Shown: positions 43,949-53,585 of the stretch, piece after piece
Numbering within the stretch: the first letter of the stretch is position 1
How the letters are laid out: every line of letters starts with the position of its first letter
Assembly: GCA_963734685.1 (NCBI GenBank)
Contig: CAVTIC010000007.1
Span: 434,001 to 498,000, forward strand
Reading direction: 5' to 3'
Length of the DNA stretch: 64,000 nucleotides
DNA from: JAOUEA01 sp963734685
GTDB lineage: Bacteria; Actinomycetota; UBA4738; HRBIN12
Notes under the pieces: model-generated
Seen by the model: the letters and a program-made list of their open reading frames with translations, nothing else
Told to the model about the DNA's origin: nothing
The model's database searches: none
Program-made: the position numbers and the translations under genes

Positions 43949-44467
43949 CGCCGCGCCATCGTAGGCCGTTGATGCCCCAACTTGGGCGATACTCGAAGGA
44001 GCGTCAGTCGGTAGGGACATGAGCTCGTCCCGGCGTCCGATACGCGGAGCTTCGACGTCATCGCCATCCCCAAGGACAGCGGCTTGTGACGGAGCAAGGT
44101 CATCACCCCACGCGGCGTCGCCCGATGGCATCGATGCTGACGAATGGGCGGAGTGGAGTTCCAGATGTGTGGGTCCATTCAGCATGAGCGGGTCCCGGGA
44201 GACAGGGTGGCGTTCATCGATCGGGGGCCCTCCACCATTTCCCGTACCCGCAGGTGCGGGCACGATGACGCAACATGCAAAGAGGATTCAGCGCCCGTGG
44301 CGAACCCCGGGCAGCTGAGCCCGATTCGATGTTTCGACGGCCGGGGCGAGGACGGATCAGAGGTCCCGGGGACGAGAGCGCGTCGGCACGGGGCTGGGTA
44401 TCGAAGGCGGCACAACTGGACGCGGGTCGGTTCCTTGGCCGGCAGCGACCGACGTATCCTCGGGTCG
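43949..44467 (+). other. Intergenic region, about 520 bases
   Basis: Divergent genes flank this stretch (pdxH to the left, HD-GYP protein to the right). Open frames cross it on both strands but none has a ribosome binding site, a recognisable domain or a natural start. The only elements I can support are the TATCCT -10 box at its right end and a short inverted repeat CCCAA-C-TTGGG near 43975-43985, which may or may not be an operator. Confidence 0.5.
44455..44460 (+). promoter_or_regulatory. -10 element for leaderless HD-GYP gene mRNA
   Basis: TATCCT ends seven bases before the ATG at 44468, with no Shine-Dalgarno sequence between. Confidence 0.5.
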
Positions 44468-46036
44468 ATGCGCGTCGAGGGGCAGAGAGCATCGGGCAGA
44501 TTGCGGCTCGCCGAGATGATCGCCGCGCTCTCGCTCACGACGGACCTCGGCATGGGGTTTCCGCTGGAGCACTCCTCACGTGCCTGCCTGCTTGCCACTC
44601 ACCTCGGTCGGAGGCTGGGCCTCTCCGAGGCCGACGTGGCCGACGTTTACTACACCGCGCTGCTCAAGCACATCGGGTGCACCGCATTCGCCCGCGACCA
44701 GGCGAGCTACGTTGGCGGGGACGACAATGCCTCCCTGGGCCAGGCCGCCACGGTCGACTTCGATGATCCGCGGCAGGCGATCGCGGCGACCATGGCGCTG
44801 GGGAGGGGCCACCCTCCCTTGAGAAGGGCCCGTCTGGTCGCGACGGCGATGGCGAGAGGGAAGCGGTGGGGGCGCGACTTCGCCAACGCTTATTGCGAGG
44901 TCGGTACGCAGCTCGCCCGGCGGATGGGGTTCGGGGCGCCGGTGGTCAGGGGCCTGGGCGAGTTCCTGGAGCAATGGAACGGGAAGGGGGACCCCAGGGG
45001 CCTTGCCGGGGAGGATATCGCGCTCACCGCGCGGATCGCGAGGGCGGCCGACCAGGCGGTTGTGTTCTCGAGGCTGGGAGGGATCGACGTGGTCAGGGAA
45101 GCGATCCTGGCGAGGAGCGGCGGCATGCTCGACCCGAACGTCGTGGCCGTCTTCCTCGAGGACGCGGAGGGCGCGCTCACGGAGGCGTCTCCGGCGGACC
45201 CCGTCGTGGCGGTCGTGGAGACGGAGCCGGAGCCCTGGCGGTGGGTGGGGGACGAGCGGCTCGACGAAGTGGCCAGGGCCTTCTGTGACGCCGCCGACAT
45301 GAAGTCGCCGTACCACCGGGGGCACTCGCGGGAGGTGGCGAGGATCGCGACGGCCGCGGCTGCAGCGCTGGGCCTCCCCGAAGACGAGGTGCGCTCGCTG
45401 GCCCGCGCTGCTCTCCTCCACGACCTGGGGCGGGTCGCCGTGGCGACGGGGATCTGGGAGAAGCCTGGGCCGCTCTCGGCCGCGGAATGGGAGAAGGTTC
45501 GGCTCCACGCCTACCACACCGAGCGTGTGCTGGCTCGCTCGAGCGTTCTCGCCCCGCTCGCGCAGGTGGCCGGGATGCACCACGAGCGCCAGGACGGGTC
45601 CGGGTACCACCGGGAGGCCGTTGGAGCCGCGATCCCGATCGCGGCTCGCCTCCTTGCCGCCGCCGATACCTACCAGGCCATGACCCAGGAACGGGCTCAT
45701 CGCTCCGCCCGACCGCCTGAGGAGGCTGCCGAAGAGCTCCGGCGTGAGGGCGAGCGGGGCGTCCTGGAGCCGGATGCGGTGCGGGCGGTGCTCGCGGCCT
45801 CGGACGGCGTCGTCGAGCGCATCCCTCGGGAGCGACCGGCCGGGCTCACGGAACGGGAGGTCGAGGTGCTCCGGCTGATCACCTACGGCCTCACGACCCG
45901 CCAGGTCGCTCGCCGCCTTGTTATCTCGCCGAGGACGGCCGACCACCATATCGAGCACATCTACGCGAAGCTCGGCGTCTCCTCGCGGGCCGCCGCAGCG
46001 CTGTTCGCGATCGAGCACGAGCTCGTCGCTCCTTGA
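44468..46036 (+). CDS. HD-GYP-like phosphodiesterase with C-terminal LuxR DNA-binding domain
   Basis: The 522-residue protein has two HD-type halves and a LuxR HTH. The first half (about 20-220) keeps the helices but reads LLKHIG where LHDIG is expected, so its metal site is lost. The second half has HRGHSREVARIA, ALLHDLGRVAV and GMHHERQDGSGYH, an HD-GYP with His replacing the Pro of GYP. The C-terminus contains LTEREVEVLRLITYGLTTRQ and ADHHIEHIYAKLGVSSRA. A regulator in which nucleotide turnover or binding controls DNA binding is inferred. The following hydrolase gene may be a partner. Confidence 0.85.
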   Translation: MRVEGQRASGRLRLAEMIAALSLTTDLGMGFPLEHSSRACLLATHLGRRLGLSEADVADVYYTALLKHIGCTAFARDQASYVGGDDNASLGQAATVDFDDPRQAIAATMALGRGHPPLRRARLVATAMARGKRWGRDFANAYCEVGTQLARRMGFGAPVVRGLGEFLEQWNGKGDPRGLAGEDIALTARIARAADQAVVFSRLGGIDVVREAILARSGGMLDPNVVAVFLEDAEGALTEASPADPVVAVVETEPEPWRWVGDERLDEVARAFCDAADMKSPYHRGHSREVARIATAAAAALGLPEDEVRSLARAALLHDLGRVAVATGIWEKPGPLSAAEWEKVRLHAYHTERVLARSSVLAPLAQVAGMHHERQDGSGYHREAVGAAIPIAARLLAAADTYQAMTQERAHRSARPPEEAAEELRREGERGVLEPDAVRAVLAASDGVVERIPRERPAGLTEREVEVLRLITYGLTTRQVARRLVISPRTADHHIEHIYAKLGVSSRAAAALFAIEHELVAP

Positions 46037-46117
46037 TCGCTCCATGGGGTGAACTCCCCATGCTCTGGGTTCCCTCGGAGGCGCACCCTCGTTGGGTCGA
46101 GCGAGAAGGAGGGAGCC

Positions 46118-46957
46118 ATGGGCATCCGTGCGGCATCGGACATGACCGAGATGGAGCTGGAGGTGGTGATAGTCACGTCCCTCGACGGGACCGAGATCGC
46201 GTGCCATCGGAGCGGGACCGGGCCACCGCTCGTGCTCGTCCACGGGACCAGCTCGACCGGCGCGCGGTGGACGCCGCTCCTGCCTGCGCTCACGAGACGG
46301 TTCACGGTGTACGCCATGGACCGGCGTGGCCGAGGCGCGAGCGGCGACACGGAGCCGTTTGCGATCGAGCGCGAGTACGAGGACGTTGCAGCGGTCGTGG
46401 ACGGGATCGAGGAGCCGGTGAACCTGCTCGGTCACTCCTACGGGGCGCTCTGTTGCCTCGAGGCCGCCGTCAGGACGTCGAACCTCCGTAAGCTCGTCCT
46501 GTACGAGCCGGCGTTCCGGTCAGACGTCCCTATGTACGAGCCCGGGTCCAGAGAGCGGCTGGAGGAGCTGCTCGCCGCGGGGGACCGCGAGGGCGTCATC
46601 ATCGCGTTCATGCGCGAGGTCGTGGGGGTATCGGAGGCGGAGCTCGAGCTGATCCGGGCATCGGCGGGGTGGGAGGAGCGCCTGGCCGCGGCGCACACGA
46701 TCCCGCGGGAGTTCGCCGACGGGGACTACGGCTTCCGCCCCGAGAGGTTCCGCGAGCTCCGCGTCCCGACCATGCTCCTGATGGGCGGGGAGAGCCCGGA
46801 GTTCCTCCGGAGACCCACGCAGTTGGTGCAGCGGGCGCTCCCCGACGCGCGTCTGGTAGTCCTGGAGGGCCAGCAGCACATCGCGATGGTCACTGCACCG
46901 GATCTGTTCCTTCGGGAGGTCATCGGGTTCCTCGACGAGCCCGAGCCGAGTTCCTAG
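46118..46957 (+). CDS. Alpha/beta hydrolase
   Basis: A 279-residue alpha/beta-hydrolase. VLVHGTSSTGARW is the oxyanion loop, YAMDRRGRGASGD the typical strand 4, and GHSYGALCCLEA the nucleophile elbow. MGGESPEFLRR stands where the acid is expected (Glu instead of Asp), and EGQQHIAM supplies the His. AGAAGGAGGGAGCC is a strong ribosome binding site before ATG 46118. It lies 80 bases after the HD-GYP/LuxR gene and is likely co-expressed with it. Confidence 0.85.
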   Translation: MGIRAASDMTEMELEVVIVTSLDGTEIACHRSGTGPPLVLVHGTSSTGARWTPLLPALTRRFTVYAMDRRGRGASGDTEPFAIEREYEDVAAVVDGIEEPVNLLGHSYGALCCLEAAVRTSNLRKLVLYEPAFRSDVPMYEPGSRERLEELLAAGDREGVIIAFMREVVGVSEAELELIRASAGWEERLAAAHTIPREFADGDYGFRPERFRELRVPTMLLMGGESPEFLRRPTQLVQRALPDARLVVLEGQQHIAMVTAPDLFLREVIGFLDEPEPSS

Positions 46958-47038
46958 GCGCGGACCGGGGAACAATCACGCGAAGGAAAGGTGCACCGGG
47001 GTAGGCGACGTGCAGAGATCGGGAACATCTCTCCTCGG

Positions 47039-47110
<72 letters not shown>

Positions 47111-47183
47111 GGCTCGGCGAGTCTAGCAACCGGCCCGTTCCGTCCCGGCGCGGCCGGCTCGAGGAGCGCGCGGTGGACGTGGG

Positions 47184-47189
47184 TATCCT
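47184..47189 (+). promoter_or_regulatory. -10 element for leaderless mRNA of the receiver-argS operon
   Basis: TATCCT ends six bases before the ATG at 47196. If transcription starts there, the whole argS-lysA-hom-thrC run may begin as a leaderless transcript. Confidence 0.5.
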
Positions 47190-47195
47190 CCCCGC

Positions 47196-47588
47196 ATGCA
47201 GGAGGACACCGCGCCGCGGGTGCTCGTCGTCGACGACGATCCGTTGATCGTGCGACTCCTCGAGTTGAACTTCCGCCTCGCGGGGTTCGAGGTGTCGAGC
47301 GCGTCCCGCGGGGACCGGGTGCTCGAGCGTGCGACGGAGGTCGGGCCCGACGTGATCGTGCTCGACGTGACGATGCCCGGACTCGACGGGTACGAGGTGT
47401 GCGCGCAGCTTCGTGAAGACCGGCGCTTCGCCGAGGTACCCGTGGTCTTCCTCACGGCTCACGAACCTGAAGGCGACCTGGCGCGCAGGGCCGGGCTCGG
47501 GTCCGTGGATCACGTCTCGAAGCCCTTCGACCCCGAGACGCTCGTGGCCACGGTGCGAGCGGCCATGGACCGCGAGCCTGGCGCATGA
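47196..47588 (+). CDS. Stand-alone response regulator receiver protein
   Basis: A 130-residue CheY-like receiver without output domain. The acidic pocket is VVDDDP near residue 12, the phosphorylated Asp lies in IVLDVTMPGLDGYE, the switch Thr in VFLTAHE and the Lys in VSKPFDPETL. No kinase gene is nearby. It overlaps argS by four bases, so it is expressed with it; the link between signalling and arginyl-tRNA synthesis is unexplained. Confidence 0.9.
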   Translation: MQEDTAPRVLVVDDDPLIVRLLELNFRLAGFEVSSASRGDRVLERATEVGPDVIVLDVTMPGLDGYEVCAQLREDRRFAEVPVVFLTAHEPEGDLARRAGLGSVDHVSKPFDPETLVATVRAAMDREPGA

Positions 47589-49264
47589 TCGAAGAACGTC
47601 TCATCGGGTTGCTGAACGAGGCCCTGCGGGCAGCCGCGTCCGACCTCGGCATCGAGGGGGATCTTCCGACCCCCGAGCTGCTCGCCCCGAGGCAGCGCGA
47701 TCACGGCGATTTCGCGACCAACGTCGCGCTCTCGATCGCGTCGAGGGCCGGGCGTCCGCCCCGCGAGGTCGCGCAGGCGATCGCCGGGGCGATGCCCGCA
47801 GCGCCGTTCCTGGAGAAGGTCGAGGTTGCCGGGCCCGGGTTCCTGAACCTGTTCACGACGGACGAGTGGCTGCACGATTCCCTGCGTGAGGTGCTCGAGC
47901 GCGGCCCCGAGTACGGCCGCCTCGAGCCCCACGGCCGCCGAGCGCAGGTCGAGTTCGTGAGCGCCAACCCGACCGGGCCTCTCACGGTCGCACACGCGAG
48001 GAACGCCGCGATCGGCGATGCCTTGGCCCGCCTGCTCGAGGCGACCGGGTGGACGGTCGAGCGGGAGTACTACTTCAACGACGCGGGCGGACAGATGGAC
48101 CGGTTCGGCGCGTCGATCGAGGCGCGGTTCCTGCAGCTCGTCGGGCGCGAAGCCAAGGTGCCCGACGACGGCTACCACGGCGCCTACATCGAGGACCTCG
48201 CCCGAGACATCATCGGAACGGAAGGAGCCGAGCTCGCGGACCTTCCCGAGCAGGAGCGGTTCCTCCGCATGCGGGCGGAGGGCGTATCGCGGGTGCTCCG
48301 ATGGATCGAGGCCACCCTCGAGCGCTTCGGTGTCCGGTTCGACGTGTACTTCCGGGAATCGGAGCTCGCCGCGAAGGGCGAGATCGAGGCGGCCGTCGCG
48401 CGGCTCCGCGATGCCGGGATGGCCTATGACGCGGAAGGTGCGGCCTGGTTCCGCTCGACGGACTACGGCGACGACAAGGATCGCGTCCTGGTCCGTTCGA
48501 ACGGACAGCACACGTATTTCGGCGCGGATTGCGCGTACCTCGTCGACAAGTTCTCGCGAGGGTTCGATCACCTGGTCTACGTCTGGGGGGCCGACCACCA
48601 CGGCGACGTCGTGCGGGTCAAGGGGGCGGCCGAGGCGATGGGGTACGACCCCGACGCCGTGGAGCCCGTGATCTACCAATGGGTGGCGTTCCTGCGCGAT
48701 GGCGTGCCGGTGCCCATGGGCAAGCGATCCGGCAACTTCATCACCCTCGACCAGCTGCTCGACGAGGTCGGGGTCGACGCTGCGCGATTCCAGTTGCTGC
48801 TGTACTCGAACGACGCAGCGATGAACTTCGATATCGAGGCCGTGAAGCGCCAATCGATGGACAACCCCGTCTACTACGTGCAGTACGGCCATGCTCGCAT
48901 CGCGTCGATCCTGCGCAAGGCGGAGGCCGAGGGTGTCACGTTGCGGCCCCTCGACGATGTGGACCTCGCCCTCCTCGCCGACGAGGCGGAGGTGGATCTG
49001 CTGCGGGGTCTCGCCGACATGGCGGGCCAGATAGCGTACGCGGCCGAGTTGCGAGCGCCGCACCGCGTCGCGCACGCGACACAGGACCTGGCGGCCCGGT
49101 TCCACCGGTTCTACACGGAGTGTCGGGTCGTCTCCAACGACGAGGAGCTGACGCAGGCTCGCCTGTGGCTCGCCGCCGGAACGAAACAGGTCCTCGCGAA
49201 CCTGCTCGGGCTGCTGGGGGTCGGGGCACCCGAGTCGATGCGGCGCATCGACGACGATGGCTGA
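47585..49264 (+). CDS. argS: Arginyl-tRNA synthetase
   Basis: A 559-residue class I synthetase. The N-terminal Add1 domain contains LPTPELLAPRQRDHGDFATN. The HIGH-like motif is HARN within SANPTGPLTVAHARN, KMSKS is represented by GKRSGN, and the C-terminal DALR anticodon domain holds NPVYYVQYGHARIASILRKA. It loads arginine on tRNA-Arg; one such tRNA gene is 0.5 kb away. The stop overlaps the lysA start by eight bases. Confidence 0.96.
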   Translation: MIEERLIGLLNEALRAAASDLGIEGDLPTPELLAPRQRDHGDFATNVALSIASRAGRPPREVAQAIAGAMPAAPFLEKVEVAGPGFLNLFTTDEWLHDSLREVLERGPEYGRLEPHGRRAQVEFVSANPTGPLTVAHARNAAIGDALARLLEATGWTVEREYYFNDAGGQMDRFGASIEARFLQLVGREAKVPDDGYHGAYIEDLARDIIGTEGAELADLPEQERFLRMRAEGVSRVLRWIEATLERFGVRFDVYFRESELAAKGEIEAAVARLRDAGMAYDAEGAAWFRSTDYGDDKDRVLVRSNGQHTYFGADCAYLVDKFSRGFDHLVYVWGADHHGDVVRVKGAAEAMGYDPDAVEPVIYQWVAFLRDGVPVPMGKRSGNFITLDQLLDEVGVDAARFQLLLYSNDAAMNFDIEAVKRQSMDNPVYYVQYGHARIASILRKAEAEGVTLRPLDDVDLALLADEAEVDLLRGLADMAGQIAYAAELRAPHRVAHATQDLAARFHRFYTECRVVSNDEELTQARLWLAAGTKQVLANLLGLLGVGAPESMRRIDDDG

Positions 49265-51158
49265 CGCAGTTCCACGGCGCGACGCACTCCACCCGGCGCC
49301 GATCGATGCGAGCGCACCGGGCCCGCCCTGGCCCGCCGCAGCGCTGGTGGACGATCGAGGCCTGGTGCTCGCCGGCGTCTCGGCCGCCGAGCTCGCCGAG
49401 CGATTCGGCACGCCCCTCCTGGTGCTCGACGAGGGCGAGCTGCGTGCCCGATGCCGAGCTGTCCGACAGCTGTTCCCGCGCTCGTGCTACGCGGTCAAGG
49501 CGTTCACCGCCTTCCCCGCATTGCGAGCAGTCCTCGAGGAGGGGCTCGATCTGCTGGCCGCGACCGGCGGCGAGGTCGAGGCGTGCCTGCGAGCGGGCGC
49601 GCCTTCGGGGCGTGTGGTGTTCCACGGGAACGCGAAGACCGACGAGGAGCTCTCCTCGGCGCTCGGGGCGGGCGTCGGGCTCGTGGTGGCCGACGGGCTC
49701 GACGAGCTCCGGCGGATCGATCACCTCGCCCGAGCCACCGAGCGCGTGCAGCCCGTGCTCGTGCGGGTCGTGCCCGACGTGGAGGTGGAGACCCACGAGG
49801 CGATCGCGACCGGACACGACGCATCGAAGTTCGGCACGCCGCTCGCGGATGCGCCGGCCGTGCTGCGGGAGGCTGCCTCGCTTCCGGGCGTGCGCGTCGA
49901 GGGCGTGCACGCGCACATCGGATCGCAGCTGCTCGACATCGACCCGTACCTCCGCACGATCGATGCCCTCGTCGGCCTCATCGCTCGGGTTCGGGACGAG
50001 GCCGGCCTGACCCTTCGCACCCTCGATGTGGGTGGGGGGTTCGGCGTGCGCTACGTCGATGAGGAACCGCCCGATCTGGACCGCCTCGCGGCCGCGATCT
50101 CCGAGCGCCTCACCGCGGCGTGCGGAGCGCAGGGGCTCGACGTACCCACGTTGGTGGTCGAGCCGGGGCGCTGGCTGATCGCGAGCGCGGGGGTCACCCT
50201 CTACCGCGTGATCGCGGCCAAGACGGTCGCTGGCCAGCGCCGCCTGCTCGCCGTCGACGGCGGCATGAGCGACAACGTGCGTCCGGCGTTGTACGACGCC
50301 CGTTACACCGTGGCGCCGGCTTCGGGTCCGTTCGACGCCGACGAGGAGTCCGTGTTCACCGTGGTCGGGCGTCACTGCGAATCGGGCGACACGCTCGCCG
50401 AGCACGTCCGCCTGCCTGCGTCGACCGGTCCGGGCGACCTGCTCGCCTTCGCCGCCACCGGGGCATACACCTACTCGCTGGCCAGCACCTACAACCGCGT
50501 GGGGCGGCCCGCGGTGGTAGCCGTCCGCGACGGCGTCGCGACCGCGTGGCTCCGGCGCGAGGACACGGCCGACCTCGAGCGGCTCGAGACCGGCGCGCTG
50601 CGCCGCACCTCGGCGCCGCCGTCGATCGAGGGCGTTCGGGTGCGGCCTGCTCGCCCGCAGGACGCCGGCTCCTACCTCGTGTTCTGGACGGCGATCGTCG
50701 AGGAAGGCCGCTACGTCAGATCGGAACGTGTCACGAACAGCACTCGCGTGTACCGGCGACGGTTCCGAAGGGCGTGGACCGACCGTGAGGCCCAGATCGT
50801 GGCCGTCGACGACGAGGAACGGGTGATCGGACATCTGTACATCCAGCGCGAGGCCCACCCCGTCACACGCCACGTGGCCACGCTCGGCATCGCCGTCGCC
50901 GCCGGGTCTCGTGGACGAGGGGTGGGCACGGCTCTGATGGCGGAGGCGATCCGGTGGGCGCGCTCGACGGGCGTGGACAAGATCGTCCTCTCGGTCTATC
51001 CGAGCAACGCGGGGGCGATCGCCCTCTACCGCAGGTTCGGGTTCGTGGAAGAGGGCAGGCTCGCGCGGCACTCGCGCAAGTCCTACGGTGACGAGGACGA
51101 GATACTGATGGCGGTCTGGATCGGCGACGACGCCGACCGGCCGGAGGACGAGGCATGA
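49257..51158 (+). CDS. lysA: Diaminopimelate decarboxylase fused to a GNAT acetyltransferase
   Basis: The frame encodes 633 residues, about 190 more than normal LysA. Residues 40-450 are LysA: PLP lysine in CYAVKAFTAFP (K81), GVHAHIGSQL, VGGGFGVRY and ATGAYTYSLASTYN with the C-terminal active-site region; it makes lysine from meso-diaminopimelate. Residues 457-633 form a complete GNAT domain: RPARPQDAG start, acetyl-CoA loop AAGSRGRGVGTALM and NAGAIALYRRFGFVEEGRL. No stop or start separates them, so it is a real fusion unless an indel has joined two genes. It overlaps argS and hom. Confidence 0.93.
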   Translation: MADAVPRRDALHPAPIDASAPGPPWPAAALVDDRGLVLAGVSAAELAERFGTPLLVLDEGELRARCRAVRQLFPRSCYAVKAFTAFPALRAVLEEGLDLLAATGGEVEACLRAGAPSGRVVFHGNAKTDEELSSALGAGVGLVVADGLDELRRIDHLARATERVQPVLVRVVPDVEVETHEAIATGHDASKFGTPLADAPAVLREAASLPGVRVEGVHAHIGSQLLDIDPYLRTIDALVGLIARVRDEAGLTLRTLDVGGGFGVRYVDEEPPDLDRLAAAISERLTAACGAQGLDVPTLVVEPGRWLIASAGVTLYRVIAAKTVAGQRRLLAVDGGMSDNVRPALYDARYTVAPASGPFDADEESVFTVVGRHCESGDTLAEHVRLPASTGPGDLLAFAATGAYTYSLASTYNRVGRPAVVAVRDGVATAWLRREDTADLERLETGALRRTSAPPSIEGVRVRPARPQDAGSYLVFWTAIVEEGRYVRSERVTNSTRVYRRRFRRAWTDREAQIVAVDDEERVIGHLYIQREAHPVTRHVATLGIAVAAGSRGRGVGTALMAEAIRWARSTGVDKIVLSVYPSNAGAIALYRRFGFVEEGRLARHSRKSYGDEDEILMAVWIGDDADRPEDEA

Positions 51159-52447
51159 GCGAACGGACGATCAGGGTCGGGCTGCTCGGCTGCGGCACCG
51201 TCGGAGCGGCGGTGATCCGTCTGTTGCACGAGCACGCCGACGACATCGCGATGCGCGCCGGTTGCCGGGTCGCCGTGACCCGCGTGGCGGTGCGCGATCC
51301 GGAGCGGGCGCGCGACGTGCCGTTACCGCCCGGGGCCTTCACGATCGACGGCGTCGCCATCGTCGATGATCCCGAGATCGATGTCGTGTGCGAGCTGATC
51401 GGCGGCGTGGAACCCGCGAAGAGCCTGGTGCTCCGGGCGCTGGCCGGCGGGAAGCCGGTCGTGACAGCGAACAAGGAGCTCCTCGCCACCGAGGGCCGCC
51501 CGCTGTTCGAGGCAGCCGAGGCCGCCGGGCTCGACCTGCTCTTCGAGGCTGCGGTGGCCGGCGGCATCCCGCTGATCCGGCCGTTGAAGGAATCGCTCGC
51601 CGGCGAGCGCGTCGGCCGCCTGCTCGGCATCCTCAACGGCACGACGAACTTCATCCTCACGCAGATGTCGGAGCACGGCTGGTCGTTCGGGGAAGCCCTC
51701 GCCGAGGCGCAGCGACGAGGCTACGCCGAAGCCGATCCGACCGCCGACGTGGAGGGGCTCGACGCCGCCGCGAAGTGCGCGATCCTCGCCTCGATCGCCT
51801 TCGACTCGCGGGTGGTCGCGAGCGACGTCTACCGCGAAGGCATCACCGGTATCACCGCGCAGGATATCGCCGACGCCGATCGCATGGGCTACGTGGTCAA
51901 GCTGCTCGCGATCGCCGAGCTCGACGACGACGAGATCTCGGCGAGGGTGCACCCGGCGATGATCCCGCAGGCACATCCGCTCGCCGCCGTCCGAGACGCG
52001 TTCAACGCCGTGTTCGTCGAAGGTGAGAAGGTCGGCCAGCTCATGTTCTACGGACCCGGCGCGGGCGGCGATCCGACCGCCACCGCGGTGGTCGGCGACC
52101 TCGTGGCAGCCGCTCGACACCGGGTCAACGGGGGGCGCGACATGGGATGCACGTGCTCGCTCGACCGTCGCATCAGGCCGATGGACGACACGCGTGGCCA
52201 GTACTACCTCAACCTGCATGTGGAGGACCGCCCCGGGGTGCTCGCGGAGATCGCGGGCGATTTCGGTCACAACGGCGTGTCGATCGAGCGCGTGTGGCAG
52301 GAGGGCGCCGGCGACGAAGCCACGCTCGTCCTCATCACCCACCGGGCGCAGGAGGGCGCCCTCCAGAAGACCCTGCAGGAGCTCCGCGAATCCACGGCGG
52401 TGCGCGCGATCGCGAGCGTGCTCCGGGTGGAAGGAGAGGAGCCGTGA
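51155..52447 (+). CDS. hom: Homoserine dehydrogenase
   Basis: A 430-residue NAD(P)-dependent enzyme reducing aspartate semialdehyde to homoserine. GLLGCGTVGAAV is the nucleotide-binding loop, VVTANKELLATEG and FEAAVAGGIPLIRPLKESLA the active-site region, GILNGTTNFILTQM a family signature, and the C-terminal ACT domain (LHVEDRPGVLAEIAGDFG) the threonine feedback site. It overlaps lysA and thrC by four bases each. Confidence 0.96.
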   Translation: MSERTIRVGLLGCGTVGAAVIRLLHEHADDIAMRAGCRVAVTRVAVRDPERARDVPLPPGAFTIDGVAIVDDPEIDVVCELIGGVEPAKSLVLRALAGGKPVVTANKELLATEGRPLFEAAEAAGLDLLFEAAVAGGIPLIRPLKESLAGERVGRLLGILNGTTNFILTQMSEHGWSFGEALAEAQRRGYAEADPTADVEGLDAAAKCAILASIAFDSRVVASDVYREGITGITAQDIADADRMGYVVKLLAIAELDDDEISARVHPAMIPQAHPLAAVRDAFNAVFVEGEKVGQLMFYGPGAGGDPTATAVVGDLVAAARHRVNGGRDMGCTCSLDRRIRPMDDTRGQYYLNLHVEDRPGVLAEIAGDFGHNGVSIERVWQEGAGDEATLVLITHRAQEGALQKTLQELRESTAVRAIASVLRVEGEEP

Positions 52448-53547
52448 GTGCCGGCGCGGACGACCCCACGGGTAGTCTGGATCAGACTACTGGGGGGGCG
52501 CACCAATGGCGCGGTGTGATCGAGGAGTATCGCGAGCGGCTCCCCGTGAGCGAGACCACACCGGTGATCACCCTCCGTGAGGGTGGCACCCCGCTCGTCC
52601 GCTCCGATCCGCTCTCCGACGAGACCGGGTGCGAGGTGTGGCTGAAGTACGACGGAGCTAACCCCACCGGCTCCTTCAAGGATCGCGGCATGACGCTCGC
52701 GATCTCGAAAGCGGTCGAAGAGGGTGCCAAGGCCATCGTCTGCGCCTCGACCGGCAATACGAGCGCCTCGGCCGCCGCGTACTCGGCGAAGGCGGGGCTC
52801 ACGTGCGCGGTGCTCGTGCCGAAGGGAAAGATCGCGCTCGGGAAGATGGCCCAGACCCTGGTGCACGGGGCGCGCGTGCTGGAGGTGGAGGGCAATTTCG
52901 ACGACTCGCTCGAACTCGCGAAGGACCTTTCCGAGCGCTTCCCGGTGACCCTCGTGAACAGCGTGAACCCCTACCGGCTGCAGGGCCAGAAGACCTGCGC
53001 CTTCGAGATCGTCGACGCACTGGGGCGTGCGCCCGACCTGCATTGCGTGCCGGTGGGCAACGCGGGGAACATCTCCAGCCATTGGATCGGGTACTCCGAA
53101 TACCTGGCCGACGGCCTGATCCACGAGCCGCCGAGGCTCATGGGCTTCCAGGCGCAGGGGGCGGCGCCGATCGTGCGGGGGGAGCCGGTGAAGGACCCGC
53201 AGACGATCGCGACCGCGATCCGCATCGGGAACCCGGCCTCCTGGGGCAAGGCGGTCGAAGCCGCCAGGGACTCCGAGGGCGCGATCGGGGCGGTCACCGA
53301 CCGGGAGATCCTCGCCGCCTACCGCCGGGTGGCTCGCGAAGGGCTCTTCGCGGAACCGGCGAGCGCTGCGAGCGTGGCCGGGCTCCTGCGCCTGCACGCC
53401 GAGGGGGAGCTCACCAGAGGCGCCACCGTGGTGTGCATCCTGACCGGTCACGGTCTGAAGGATCCCGAGTGGGCGATCGCAGGAGCGGCGCACCCCGGCG
53501 TGGTGCCCGCCGAGGCGCAGGCCGTCGCGACCGAGCTCGGCCTCTGA
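52444..53547 (+). CDS. thrC: Threonine synthase
   Basis: A 367-residue fold-type II PLP enzyme converting O-phosphohomoserine to threonine. The PLP lysine lies in NPTGSFKDRGMT, the phosphate loop is VPVGNAGNISSHWIG, and CASTGNTSASAAAYSAKAGL is the family segment. The C-terminal ILTGHGLKDP is characteristic of the short actinobacterial ThrC. GTG at 52444 overlaps the hom stop. Confidence 0.96.
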   Translation: MSAGADDPTGSLDQTTGGAHQWRGVIEEYRERLPVSETTPVITLREGGTPLVRSDPLSDETGCEVWLKYDGANPTGSFKDRGMTLAISKAVEEGAKAIVCASTGNTSASAAAYSAKAGLTCAVLVPKGKIALGKMAQTLVHGARVLEVEGNFDDSLELAKDLSERFPVTLVNSVNPYRLQGQKTCAFEIVDALGRAPDLHCVPVGNAGNISSHWIGYSEYLADGLIHEPPRLMGFQAQGAAPIVRGEPVKDPQTIATAIRIGNPASWGKAVEAARDSEGAIGAVTDREILAAYRRVAREGLFAEPASAASVAGLLRLHAEGELTRGATVVCILTGHGLKDPEWAIAGAAHPGVVPAEAQAVATELGL

Positions 53548-53572
53548 TCGCGGCGCCGACCGGGTGCCGCGA

Positions 53573-53578
53573 TAGGCT
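53573..53578 (+). promoter_or_regulatory. -10 element for leaderless thrB mRNA
   Basis: TAGGCT ends seven bases before the ATG of thrB. thrB is the only gene of the run that does not overlap its neighbour, so an internal leaderless promoter is plausible. Confidence 0.48.
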
Positions 53579-53585
53579 CCTCGCC

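Noticed and set aside
43973..43987. CCCAA-C-TTGGG inverted repeat upstream of pdxH
   Set aside because: Only five base pairs, no promoter nearby and no second copy seen. Chance occurrence is likely.
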